This document shows positions 8,353 to 16,831 of a stretch of 64,000 nt of DNA, piece after piece. The notes under the pieces are model-generated. The model worked only from the letters and a program-made list of their open reading frames with translations. It did no database searches and had not been told where the DNA came from. Position numbers and translations under genes: made by a program. Location: the NCBI GenBank assembly GCA_016787445.1, contig JAEUTQ010000012.1:1-64000 (forward strand), given 5' to 3'. Each line of letters starts with the position of its first letter. The stretch's first letter is position 1. This stretch comes from Bacteroidia bacterium. GTDB taxonomy: Bacteria > Bacteroidota > Bacteroidia > B-17B0 > Aurantibacillaceae.

Positions 8353-9162
8353 ATGCAATCAGTTATTGAAGCGGCCTGGACTAACCGCGAATTATTAAAA
8401 GAAGCCTCGACTCAAAAAGTAATTAATGAGGTAATTGAATTATTGGATAAAGGTACCTTGCGTGTGGCTGAGCCATTGAGCGATGGCAGTTGGAAGGTAA
8501 ATGATTGGGTGAAGAAAGCAGTTATTATGTACTTCCCGATTAGAAAAATGGAAACCATTGAGGTGGGGCCGTTTGAGTTTCATGATAAAATGGCGCTTAA
8601 AAAGGATTACGCGAAGTTAGGTGTGCGTGTAGTGCCTCATGCTATAGCACGATATGGTTCTTATTTAGCACCTGGCGTAATTATGATGCCAAGTTATGTA
8701 AACATCGGCGGTTATGTAGATAGCGGAACGATGGTGGATACCTGGGCAACAGTTGGAAGTTGTGCTCAAATAGGAAAAAATGTTCATTTGAGTGGTGGAG
8801 TAGGAATTGGCGGAGTGTTAGAGCCAGTGCAAGCTGCTCCGGTAATTATTGAAGATGATTGTTTCGTTGGTTCGCGTTGTATTGTGGTAGAAGGCGTAAG
8901 AGTAGGGAAGCAGGCGGTTTTAGGAGCGAATGTGGTATTAACGATGTCGACAAAAATTATTGATGTTACCGGTAAGGAGCCAATTGAAACGAAAGGATTT
9001 GTTCCGGAGCGATCAGTTGTAATTCCGGGTTCTTATACAAAGCAATTTGCCGCAGGTGAATATCAGGTGCCATGCGCTTTAATTATTGGTAAAAGAAAAG
9101 AAAGTACAGATTTAAAAACCTCCTTAAATGATGCTCTTCGCGAGCATAATGTAGCTGTGTAA
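8353..9162 (+). CDS. dapD: Tetrahydrodipicolinate N-succinyltransferase
   Basis: This enzyme transfers succinyl from succinyl-CoA to tetrahydrodipicolinate in the succinylase branch of diaminopimelate and lysine synthesis, supplying peptidoglycan. The 269-residue length is typical. An N-terminal helical domain is followed from about residue 95 by left-handed beta-helix hexapeptide repeats (PGVIMMPSYVNIGGYVDSG, then VDTWATVGSCAQIG) and the family motif GGVLEP. It is monocistronic or co-transcribed with the lipoprotein starting 23 bases downstream. A weak -7-like TAACTTGC lies at 8330-8337. No other lysine genes are nearby. Confidence 0.96.
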   Translation: MQSVIEAAWTNRELLKEASTQKVINEVIELLDKGTLRVAEPLSDGSWKVNDWVKKAVIMYFPIRKMETIEVGPFEFHDKMALKKDYAKLGVRVVPHAIARYGSYLAPGVIMMPSYVNIGGYVDSGTMVDTWATVGSCAQIGKNVHLSGGVGIGGVLEPVQAAPVIIEDDCFVGSRCIVVEGVRVGKQAVLGANVVLTMSTKIIDVTGKEPIETKGFVPERSVVIPGSYTKQFAAGEYQVPCALIIGKRKESTDLKTSLNDALREHNVAV

Positions 9163-9185
9163 CGGTTTTTTCCTAACTTTAGTGT

Positions 9186-10499
9186 ATGAGAGATACTAGA
9201 ATAATAGCTATATGTTTGTTATTCTTGACTCTTATTATATTCAGTTGTAAAAAGGAAAGTCATTTTATTGGCGGATCAATTCCGAATGAAGCAATTGAGT
9301 TCAATTGTGGACGACCAAAATTCATTGATACGTTAACCGTAAATTTTGGAAGTACAACTAAAATAAATGCTACTATTTCAGGAGCAAACAATATTTATAT
9401 TTCGAGCGTTGGCTCAACTACTTTAAATATTTTAAAAGTTAATTGTGATGCAGCTTTTCTTTGGCAAAAGAATTATTCTTTTCCTGGAGAGAAAGTTATT
9501 TCAGTAAATGCGAGAGAGAATGGGGATAACTTTTATGTCTTAACCGCTAGTGATAATTTTACGATTAATGCGGTAGATACATTGAAGGCTTGGGTATGTG
9601 AAGGTGTTAATCTTCAAAAGGACTCCGTTTCTTGTAGCAGAACTTCATTAGCTTATTCATTTATTCCTAATTATATCACAGGTACCAGAGTCACATTATC
9701 AAACTATTCTAAAATTTATAAGTACGATTCAAACGGGAATCTGGTATGGCAAAAGATTCTGCCCGGCAACTATTATGAAAATAAGGGAATAAGCATCGGC
9801 TCTAATAATGCTGTTTATGTTTTAACTGCTTCAAGAAAGTCTTATAACTCCTATATGGAACCAAGTATGCAAGGGGTATATCCTGCTTATTTAGCACCAT
9901 TAGATTCTAATTCGTTTGCAATTTATAAGTTTGACTCGCTAGGAAATCAATTGGCTTCTGCGACAATTGACAAAGTATTCTCATTTGGCTCTAATTACTT
10001 TAATCCGCAAATAAGTGTTACTGCATCGAATGTTAATGTAATCTGTGACCGAGTTGTTTATTGTTTTGATTCAAATCTCGGAAACATAGGATCTTTTTCT
10101 CCATTTAATCCTTTTTGTGACGGAAAGAATGTCGTGCCTTTGGAGAACCCAAAACTAAGCGAATCTGTTTTTAACATTAAAGTAATAGATGGATTAAACG
10201 TAAATTATTATAGGGAACATTACAACGCTACAAGCAAGGTGTTAAGTTATAATTATGGAAGTTCAGCTTGCTTATATACTGAATCTGCTATAGATGATAA
10301 AAAAAACATTTACTTTGTAAGACCTGATTGTATATCAAAGTATGATAACTTAGGTGGGCTTAAGTACAATAAAACTCTAAGTTTCCCGCCAGTTTATATA
10401 ACTGATTTAGCAACGGTAGAGGATCAAATATATTATTTCTATTATAACACATTAGGACAATTGTACATTATAAAAACAGATATCAATGGGAATTATTAA
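9186..10499 (+). CDS. Lipoprotein with beta-propeller-like repeats
   Basis: I do not recognise a named family. A lipoprotein signal peptide ends in LIIFSC with the lipid-accepting Cys21. The body contains short repeated units of the form YDSNGNLVWQK, ISIGSNNAVYVLTA and KFDSLGNQLASA, resembling Bacteroidota proteins that read like WD/SBBP-type beta-propellers, so a propeller fold at the outer membrane is inferred. The start has TAACTTTA (9174-9181), one base off the -7 consensus, about 4 bases before the ATG. The last 14 bases overlap the next gene. Confidence 0.6.
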   Translation: MRDTRIIAICLLFLTLIIFSCKKESHFIGGSIPNEAIEFNCGRPKFIDTLTVNFGSTTKINATISGANNIYISSVGSTTLNILKVNCDAAFLWQKNYSFPGEKVISVNARENGDNFYVLTASDNFTINAVDTLKAWVCEGVNLQKDSVSCSRTSLAYSFIPNYITGTRVTLSNYSKIYKYDSNGNLVWQKILPGNYYENKGISIGSNNAVYVLTASRKSYNSYMEPSMQGVYPAYLAPLDSNSFAIYKFDSLGNQLASATIDKVFSFGSNYFNPQISVTASNVNVICDRVVYCFDSNLGNIGSFSPFNPFCDGKNVVPLENPKLSESVFNIKVIDGLNVNYYREHYNATSKVLSYNYGSSACLYTESAIDDKKNIYFVRPDCISKYDNLGGLKYNKTLSFPPVYITDLATVEDQIYYFYYNTLGQLYIIKTDINGNY

Positions 10500-10881
10500 T
10501 CCGGTTAGTACTATACTAATTATATTCATAGTGCATTTCCTGGCCGACTTTGTGTTTCAAACATCACAAATGGCAACCGGGAAAAGTAAAAGTTTAAAAT
10601 GGCTGAGTATACATGTTGGTGTTTATGCTTTGGTTTCATTGATAAGCTTTGTGATTGTAGCTAAATTTCTTGATAATTATTACATGGCCTTTGCATGGTG
10701 GATTGGTAACGTGGCCTTACATTTTGTAACGGATTTCATTACGTCAAAAATTACATCCAAATTCTGGGAGTCGAAAAATTACCGTTTCTTTTTTGTGATG
10801 ATAGGTTTAGATCAATTAATACATAATTTATGTTTGGTAGGAACGTTATATGCAGTAAAAACGTTTATCCACATGATTTAG
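10486..10881 (+). CDS. DUF3307 integral membrane protein
   Basis: A 131-residue protein made mainly of hydrophobic helices (about residues 5-25, 40-62, 68-85 and 105-125). The N-terminal HFLADFVFQT and central WWIGNVALHFVTDFITS fit the DUF3307 family of inner-membrane proteins of unknown function, which keep paired His/Asp residues in the membrane helices. It overlaps the upstream lipoprotein gene by 14 bases and precedes a glycosyltransferase by 4 bases, which suggests co-transcription. Function is not known. Confidence 0.75.
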   Translation: MGIINPVSTILIIFIVHFLADFVFQTSQMATGKSKSLKWLSIHVGVYALVSLISFVIVAKFLDNYYMAFAWWIGNVALHFVTDFITSKITSKFWESKNYRFFFVMIGLDQLIHNLCLVGTLYAVKTFIHMI

Positions 10882-10885
10882 TAAT

Positions 10886-11866
10886 TTGAAAAGCGATTTT
10901 AAAAATATCTTAGTTATACAAACAGCATTCATCGGTGATGCTATTTTGGCCAGTTCGGTACTTGAAAAGTTACACGCTTGTTTTCCAAATGCGTCACTTT
11001 CTATTTTGGTGCGAAAGGGAAATGAATCTCTCTATACTCAGCATCCTTATTTAAAGGAAGTACTGATTTGGAATAAGCAAGAAGGTAAATACGCATCCCT
11101 TTTCAAACTCAGAAAGCAAATAAAAAATAATCATTACGATGCGGTGATTAATTTGCATCGTTATGCGAGCTCCGGATTTCTTACCGCATTTTCAGGCGCG
11201 AAAATGAAAGCCGGATTTGATAAAAATCCTTTTTCATTCTTATTTACAAAAAAAGTAAAGCATGTTATTGGTGACGGACGACATGAAACTGAACGTTATA
11301 ATTCTTTAATCGAAGAAATTACTGATAAGAGTGTGGCGCGACCAAAATTATATCCATCGAAGCGAGATTTTGACAAAGTAGCTGAATATAAAACCGGTAA
11401 ATATGTTTGCATGTCACCTTCGTCGGTTTGGTTTACCAAGCAATTACCCGAGAGCAAATGGATTGAATTAATTAATCTTCTGTCATCAGATGTTACTGTT
11501 TATTTGTTAGGAGCCAAAGGGGATGTTGAATTGTGCAATCGAATTAAATCGCAAGATAGCAGGGCCAACACAAAAGTATTAGCGGGCGAATTAAATTTGT
11601 TGCAATCTGCAGCATTGATGAAGGACGCACAAATGAATTATGTAAACGACAGCGCTCCTTTGCATTTATGTTCTGCCATGAATGCGCCTGTTACCTCATT
11701 TTTTTGTTCTACAGTTCCTGCATTTGGTTTTACGCCTTTGTCTGATCAGACAAAAATTGTTGAGGTGAAAAATCTGGATTGCCGTCCTTGCGGTTTACAC
11801 GGATATAAATCATGCCCTAAAGGACATTTCAAGTGTGGTAATGAAATGGATGTAAAAGGTCTGTGA
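10886..11866 (+). CDS. Family 9 glycosyltransferase (heptosyltransferase-like)
   Basis: A GT9 member resembling ADP-heptose:LPS heptosyltransferases, likely adding a sugar to lipid A core or a related surface glycan at the cytoplasmic face. The N-terminal motif QTAFIGDAILASS (about residues 12-24) and the C-terminal NDSAPLHLCSAMNAPV are diagnostic. A Cys-rich tail (DCRPCGLHGYKSCPKGHFKC) is common in Bacteroidota members. Translation starts at TTG (10886), which puts the usual short N-terminus before the first beta strand. The gene is 4 bases after the DUF3307 gene and ends one base before a convergent gene. Confidence 0.88.
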   Translation: MKSDFKNILVIQTAFIGDAILASSVLEKLHACFPNASLSILVRKGNESLYTQHPYLKEVLIWNKQEGKYASLFKLRKQIKNNHYDAVINLHRYASSGFLTAFSGAKMKAGFDKNPFSFLFTKKVKHVIGDGRHETERYNSLIEEITDKSVARPKLYPSKRDFDKVAEYKTGKYVCMSPSSVWFTKQLPESKWIELINLLSSDVTVYLLGAKGDVELCNRIKSQDSRANTKVLAGELNLLQSAALMKDAQMNYVNDSAPLHLCSAMNAPVTSFFCSTVPAFGFTPLSDQTKIVEVKNLDCRPCGLHGYKSCPKGHFKCGNEMDVKGL

Positions 11867-12229
11867 TTATTCTACCACAGTTACAATAAACTTTTTCTGC
11901 TGAATAGTGTCTTGTTGTTGACGCTTGAAAAAATAAAGCGTATCAGTTCCTTTATTCTTTGCAAGGAAATTAAAATAAATGCCTTTTTCATTTCCATGCC
12001 AAACCGAATTAAGAGCTTCAACGGCTACAAATTGTTTCTGTGTAGCGTGCCAAAACGAAGTCTCATTGTGGTTTTCAGGAAGGATAACGCAGAATTTTTC
12101 TCCTTGTTTGATTTCATTTGATTGAGGGAAGGGGTTTTTTATTTCCTGAAAAGAACAAGCTTGTAAAATAAAAAGGAGAAAAAGCACAATGGCCTTTTCT
12201 CCTCTTAATTGTTTAAATTTATTCAGCAT
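11867..12229 (-). CDS. Small lipoprotein, possibly chagasin-like
   Basis: A 120-residue exported lipoprotein with signal peptide ending LFILQAC (Cys25). The mature part, with GEKFCVILPENHNETSFWHA, a central loop and YFNFLAKNKGTDTLYFFKR, is reminiscent of the chagasin (I42) cysteine-protease-inhibitor fold, where a strand-loop-strand pattern ends in a G-x-T-x-L-x-F segment. This is pattern resemblance only and the family's key loops are not all present. Its start overlaps the rny stop by one base (TAATG on the minus strand), so it is translationally coupled to RNase Y. Confidence 0.45.
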   Translation of the reverse strand: MLNKFKQLRGEKAIVLFLLFILQACSFQEIKNPFPQSNEIKQGEKFCVILPENHNETSFWHATQKQFVAVEALNSVWHGNEKGIYFNFLAKNKGTDTLYFFKRQQQDTIQQKKFIVTVVE

Positions 12230-13791
12230 TATTTCGCGTAAGAAGTTGCTCTTGTTTCACGGATCACAGTTACTTTTACCTGACCCGGATATGTCATCTC
12301 CGTTTGAATTTTCTGAGAAATATTAAATGCCAATTCTTCTGCTTTAGCATCGGTTACTTTTTCACTTGTAACAATAACACGTAATTCGCGACCGGCCTGA
12401 ATAGCATATGTTTTTTCTACACCATCGTAGGATAAAGCAAGTGCTTCCAGATCCTTTAAACGTTTCATGTATTGTTCCGCAATTTCGCGGCGGGCACCTG
12501 GACGGGCACCGCTAATAGCATCACACACCTGAATGATTGGTGAGTATAATGAAGTCATTTCAATTTCGTCGTGGTGAGCACCAATGGCATTGCAAACTTC
12601 CGCTTTCTCTTTATATTTCTCAGCGAGTTTCATACCAAGGATTGCGTGTGGTAATTCAGGCTCATCATCAGGTACTTTTCCAATATCATGTAATAAGCCC
12701 GCACGTTTTGCCACCTTAGGATTGAGTCCCATTTCGCTGGCCATGATAGCGCAAAGATTAGCTACCTCGCGTGAGTGCTGCAATAAATTTTGTCCGTAAG
12801 AAGAACGGTATTTCATACGTCCCACCATACGTATTAGTTCCGGATGTAATCCATGAATACCTAAGTCGATGCAAGTACGTTTACCGGTTTCAATGATTTC
12901 TTCTTCAATCATTTTTTTCGTTTTCTCAACTACTTCTTCAATACGAGCCGGGTGAATACGTCCGTCGCTTACTAATTGATGTAAAGCTAAACGGGCAATT
13001 TCACGACGGATAGAATCGAAGCAAGAAAGAGTAATAGCATCCGGCGTATCGTCCACAATAATCTCTACACCGGTTGCTGCTTCAAGGGCACGGATGTTAC
13101 GACCTTCACGTCCAATAATTCTACCCTTCATTTCATCACCTTCAATATGGAAAACAGTAACTGAATTCTCGATAGCCGTTTCGGTGGCAACACGCTGAAT
13201 GGATTGAATAACGATACGCTTCGCTTCTTTGTTAGCGGTCATTTTCGCTTCATCCATAATATCTTTAATGTAAGCCATAGCCTGTGTTTTTGCTTCAGCT
13301 TTTACACTTTCCACTAATTGAGCTTTGGCATCATCAGCTTTTAATCCGGAAACTTTCTCAAGCATTTCAACTTGTCGGCGGTGTAATTTTTCCACCTCTT
13401 CGTTACGTTGCTTATAAAGTTCGATTTGCTGACTAGCCTGATTCTTTAAATTTTCGAGCTCCTTATCTTTGCGGTTATTCTCTTCAATCTTTTTCGAAAG
13501 CTCGTTTTCCTTTTGCTTTAACTTGTTTTCTGTTTGCGAAATCTGGTGATTTTTTTCTTGCACCGACTTATCATGTTCAGATTTAAGTTGAAGGAATTTT
13601 TCTTTGGCTTGTAAAATTTTCTCTTGTTTAAGAGCTTCCGTTTTTACTTCAGCTTCCTTGATAATGTTTTCCTTTTCCTTTTGCGCGGTTCGGTTAAGAC
13701 GCGAGTTGGCAATTATAAAGCCAACAATCAGCCCGAGGATAAGCCCCCCGGCAATAATGCTGATTTCTATAATGTTTAAGTCTAAATTCAT
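12229..13791 (-). CDS. rny: Ribonuclease Y
   Basis: An endoribonuclease that starts mRNA decay at the membrane. Domains in order: an N-terminal transmembrane helix (residues 9-29), a long coiled coil (about 35-200), a KH RNA-binding domain with [11 protein letters not shown] (223-233), and an HD domain with catalytic His368-Asp369 in GLLHDIGK. The 520-residue length is typical. It lies 135 bases downstream of zapA on the same strand, separated by a terminator-like hairpin (13858-13900), so part of its expression may depend on read-through. The downstream lipoprotein overlaps its stop. Confidence 0.96.
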   Translation of the reverse strand: MNLDLNIIEISIIAGGLILGLIVGFIIANSRLNRTAQKEKENIIKEAEVKTEALKQEKILQAKEKFLQLKSEHDKSVQEKNHQISQTENKLKQKENELSKKIEENNRKDKELENLKNQASQQIELYKQRNEEVEKLHRRQVEMLEKVSGLKADDAKAQLVESVKAEAKTQAMAYIKDIMDEAKMTANKEAKRIVIQSIQRVATETAIENSVTVFHIEGDEMKGRIIGREGRNIRALEAATGVEIIVDDTPDAITLSCFDSIRREIARLALHQLVSDGRIHPARIEEVVEKTKKMIEEEIIETGKRTCIDLGIHGLHPELIRMVGRMKYRSSYGQNLLQHSREVANLCAIMASEMGLNPKVAKRAGLLHDIGKVPDDEPELPHAILGMKLAEKYKEKAEVCNAIGAHHDEIEMTSLYSPIIQVCDAISGARPGARREIAEQYMKRLKDLEALALSYDGVEKTYAIQAGRELRVIVTSEKVTDAKAEELAFNISQKIQTEMTYPGQVKVTVIRETRATSYAK

Positions 13792-13846
13792 TTTTCTAAA
13801 TTTTTAGTTTTAGTACAACCTTTCGGCAATCAACTTCACAATCCCA

Positions 13847-13900
13847 CAAAATAAAAACGCACAAACTTTATTTCGATGAAACGATAATAAAATTTGTGCG
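13847..13900 (-). terminator. Terminator or attenuator between zapA and rny
   Basis: On the minus strand the arms at 13886-13900 and 13858-13872 form a 15-bp stem with one G-U pair (as DNA on the plus strand: one mismatch). It is followed by TTTTTATTTT. This fits a rho-independent terminator for the zapA transcript that also lies in the leader of rny. A smaller inverted repeat, tagcc-cgt-ggcta, sits at about 13914-13926. Confidence 0.7.
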
Positions 13901-13926
13901 TGATAAAATTGTGTAGCCCGTGGCTA

Positions 13927-14235
13927 TTATTCGTCTATTTTTTTAATGCTATCGAGATGTTCTTGTAACATCATCTCCACATCAATTAATAGTATCTTAA
14001 AATGGCTTAATTCTTTTTCGGCTTCTTCAGCTTTCTGATAATATTGAGAAACAAGCTGCAACATTACCATCGCCAAAACATCCTTTTTATCCTTAACTGC
14101 ATAAGTTTTTTCAAACTCATCAATTTTAGTATTTATTAAACTAACAACCCTTACTACGTTTTCCTCGTCTTCGGCTTTGATTTTCAGGGGATATAATCCC
14201 CCTGCAATTTCTACTTTTATACTAACCTCATTCAT
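13927..14235 (-). CDS. zapA: Cell division protein ZapA
   Basis: ZapA bundles FtsZ filaments at midcell. The 102-residue protein has the family layout: an N-terminal beta domain (SIKVEIAGGLYPLKIKAEDEE) followed by helices ending in a coiled coil (AEEAEKELSHFKILLIDVE). It lies 24 bases downstream of the giant coiled-coil gene and upstream of rny, an arrangement of zapA and rny that is common in Bacteroidota as I recall. Its direct partner in E. coli is the coiled-coil protein ZapB, which makes the adjacent coiled-coil gene of interest. Confidence 0.9.
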   Translation of the reverse strand: MNEVSIKVEIAGGLYPLKIKAEDEENVVRVVSLINTKIDEFEKTYAVKDKKDVLAMVMLQLVSQYYQKAEEAEKELSHFKILLIDVEMMLQEHLDSIKKIDE

Positions 14236-14259
14236 TGAAAACAGTTAGGGCGTTAAAAA

Positions 14260-16599
14260 TTAAGCACTTAGTAAAGCAATACACTTATCAATTTCACGCA
14301 CCAATTCGTTAATTTGTTTCTTCATGGAACTGCTGTCACTCAAGTTACCATTGGAAGACTTTGCTAATATAACATTCTTCCTGTGATTATTCAAATCGTT
14401 AACATCAATATTCTGACTGTCAACATGTTGAGAAATACCACTAATCACATCATTCATTTTTAACAACTGTTCAGCCATTTGTTCTTTCTCGTTCAACAAA
14501 GTTAAGCGCTCATCATTTAACGCATCAATTTGTTTGAATAAGCGATCGATATATTCATCCTGATCGTTTGAACTAGTAGTTGAAGAAGTCATTTCCGCCA
14601 TTCTACTCTCGTAATCTGAAATTTTAGAATTTAGATTTTCAATTTCAGATTTAAAGTTACCTACCGTTGAGTTTAACTCTTCTAGTTGAAAAATTAAGCT
14701 TTCATTTTCTGCACTGATAGTGTTGTACTTGTTTTCCCAGTTTGAAATTTCTTCAGCTGATGATGAAGCACTTTCTAATTTAGCTGCAAGTTCAATGTTC
14801 TCAGATTTTACTTGTGTTAACTCATTACTTAATGCGGCATTGTTAGCCGATAAAGTAGTGATTTCATAGTTTTTAGAATTTAATACTTCTTTTAATTCTG
14901 AAACACGTGATTCAATTCCGGAATTCGATTCTTCTAATTCTGCTTTTAATAAGGCCAATTCAGATTCTTGAGCTTCCAGCTTTTCTTGGGCTGAATCAAT
15001 TTCTGAGATAAGGCTAGTGTTTTCGTTTAATAATTTCTGGAACTCAATATCCTTATTTTGTAATTGTTGTTGCGTAATGATTTCCAATTCGTTTTTGAAA
15101 CTCTCAAACGATGCTTCTTTTTCACTCCATTCAGAAATATTCTTGCTTAATTCATTATTTAATCTTTCGATTTCAGACTTAGTATATCCTAATTCTGCCG
15201 ATTTTGATGAAACACTTGAATTTAATTCGGCAATCGTATTGTTTTTAATTTCTAAATCCGACTCTAATGCACTGATTGTTTCTGTTAAACGAGATAGTTC
15301 AGCCGTTAAATTTTGAACTTGCTCACTTTGCGATTGTAATTGTGAGGCTTTGTAAGTTTCAAATTCAGAAGTTAAACTGTTATACTTTTCAGTTTGAGCA
15401 GTAATTTCAGAGTTTTTGATTTCAATTTCACGGGCTAAGTCTTCAATTTTTGTGTTTTGTCCATCAATATGGTGAATCATTTCACGGATTTTCTCCTTGA
15501 AATGCTCATTCTCAATCACAAACTTGTTTAACTCTTCTGTTAATTTACTGTTTTGCTCATTTGAATGTATTAATGTGTTAGAAAGTTTGCTTTCATATTC
15601 AGCTCTTACCGATTCAACATCCGAGCTGGCTAGAGACTTTAATTCATTAATCTGACTTTCAAAACCGGCTTTTAAAGACTCCATATTACTTTCGGCCAAA
15701 GCATTTAATTCTGCAATGCGCCCTTCGTAAGTTGAAATCAATTCTTGTTCCTTATTAGTAAACTCAGAAGTTAAACTTTCAATAGTACTGTTATATTCTG
15801 ATGTTAAAGTGTTCTTTTGATTTTCGATAGCCGACTCTAATTCAGAAATTCTGGATTCATACGAAGAAGTACTTTCGTTTAAAGAAGCTGTTAAGCTGTC
15901 TTCCAAACGTTTTAATTTACCTTCGTACTCGTTTGTTAAGGTTTCAATTTGTGAAGAAGTTGAACTTGATGTTTCAGAAATGCGACTTTCGTAGTTAGAC
16001 TTGATAGTCTCAATTTGCTGGAAGTACTCACTTCTTAAGTTACTGATTTCTGATTCGTGCTTTGAAGTTAATTCAATCTCTTTATCTAATAAAAGCTGGC
16101 TAAGCTCATTAATCTTTAATTCATATTCATCACGTATGCCAATTTCGCGGTAGTGGCCATTAGAACGTAATTCATCAATTTGTGTCGTTAATTCTTTTTT
16201 AACCGCATCCAATTCTTCATACGAAGCTGTTTTTACCGATTCAATACGCGCTTCATACTCGGCAGCGATACTATCCATTTGAGATTTTAAAGACTCAATT
16301 TCGCTTAAGTAATTATTAATCTCTTCTTGTTTGGCTTGTAATTGCTCTTTAATACTTGCGCGTAGTTCTTTAAATGCAGCTAATTCAGCTTTATAATTCT
16401 GATTATCGCGATCAAGCACTTCCATCTTCGTATTTAATACATCAATGGTTACTTGTAAACGTTTACAGTCTTCGTCGCGTTCAATCAGTTGATTACGGTA
16501 ATCACTTAAAGAACGTTTCAAATCATTATACTCTTTTCTAAGAGCTAAATCATTATCGAAAACTTGTTTTAAATCGGATTTTAAATTTTCTGCATTCAT
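14260..16599 (-). CDS. Giant coiled-coil protein with 22-residue repeats
   Basis: A 779-residue protein that is almost wholly alpha-helical coiled coil, with no signal peptide or membrane segment. Residues 115-334 are ten exact 22-residue repeats: starts at 115, 137, 159, 181, 203, 225, 247, 269, 291 and 313, each beginning (Y/F/H/L)-x-x-x-(I/L), with a partial copy at 335. Hydrophobic positions recur every 11 residues (for example 207, 218, 229, 240, 251). The rest is more ordinary, Ser/Glu-rich coiled coil. The C-terminus (INELVREIDKCIALLSA) looks like the short coiled-coil proteins found before zapA in other Bacteroidota, from memory. It is probably co-transcribed with zapA. A division scaffold role is inferred from position only. 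Confidence 0.75.
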   Translation of the reverse strand: MNAENLKSDLKQVFDNDLALRKEYNDLKRSLSDYRNQLIERDEDCKRLQVTIDVLNTKMEVLDRDNQNYKAELAAFKELRASIKEQLQAKQEEINNYLSEIESLKSQMDSIAAEYEARIESVKTASYEELDAVKKELTTQIDELRSNGHYREIGIRDEYELKINELSQLLLDKEIELTSKHESEISNLRSEYFQQIETIKSNYESRISETSSSTSSQIETLTNEYEGKLKRLEDSLTASLNESTSSYESRISELESAIENQKNTLTSEYNSTIESLTSEFTNKEQELISTYEGRIAELNALAESNMESLKAGFESQINELKSLASSDVESVRAEYESKLSNTLIHSNEQNSKLTEELNKFVIENEHFKEKIREMIHHIDGQNTKIEDLAREIEIKNSEITAQTEKYNSLTSEFETYKASQLQSQSEQVQNLTAELSRLTETISALESDLEIKNNTIAELNSSVSSKSAELGYTKSEIERLNNELSKNISEWSEKEASFESFKNELEIITQQQLQNKDIEFQKLLNENTSLISEIDSAQEKLEAQESELALLKAELEESNSGIESRVSELKEVLNSKNYEITTLSANNAALSNELTQVKSENIELAAKLESASSSAEEISNWENKYNTISAENESLIFQLEELNSTVGNFKSEIENLNSKISDYESRMAEMTSSTTSSNDQDEYIDRLFKQIDALNDERLTLLNEKEQMAEQLLKMNDVISGISQHVDSQNIDVNDLNNHRKNVILAKSSNGNLSDSSSMKKQINELVREIDKCIALLSA

Positions 16600-16740
16600 G
16601 CGATTATATTTTTTTGCGAAATTGTTAATTAACTTTTGCTAAAAATAGATAAGATATCAAGGCGAAACCTTTTGCGAATAATTATGTCTCAACACGTTAA
16701 TGTTAATTAAGTACAGTCGTAATTAAACGTCAATTGTTAA

Positions 16741-16769
16741 TAAAGTTGATTGCTTCCGATTCAACTTTA
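16741..16769. repeat. 9-bp dyad in divergent intergenic region
   Basis: taaagttga (16741-16749) and tcaacttta (16761-16769) are perfect reverse complements 11 bases apart. They lie between the divergent coiled-coil gene and the DegT aminotransferase gene. The position would suit an operator, but the dyad may be chance in AT-rich DNA. Confidence 0.35.
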
Positions 16770-16831
16770 CTCCGTTCAATGAGGGTTTAGCTGCTTTAAT
16801 TTTCGTTAATTTGCATTACAAAACAATTGGT

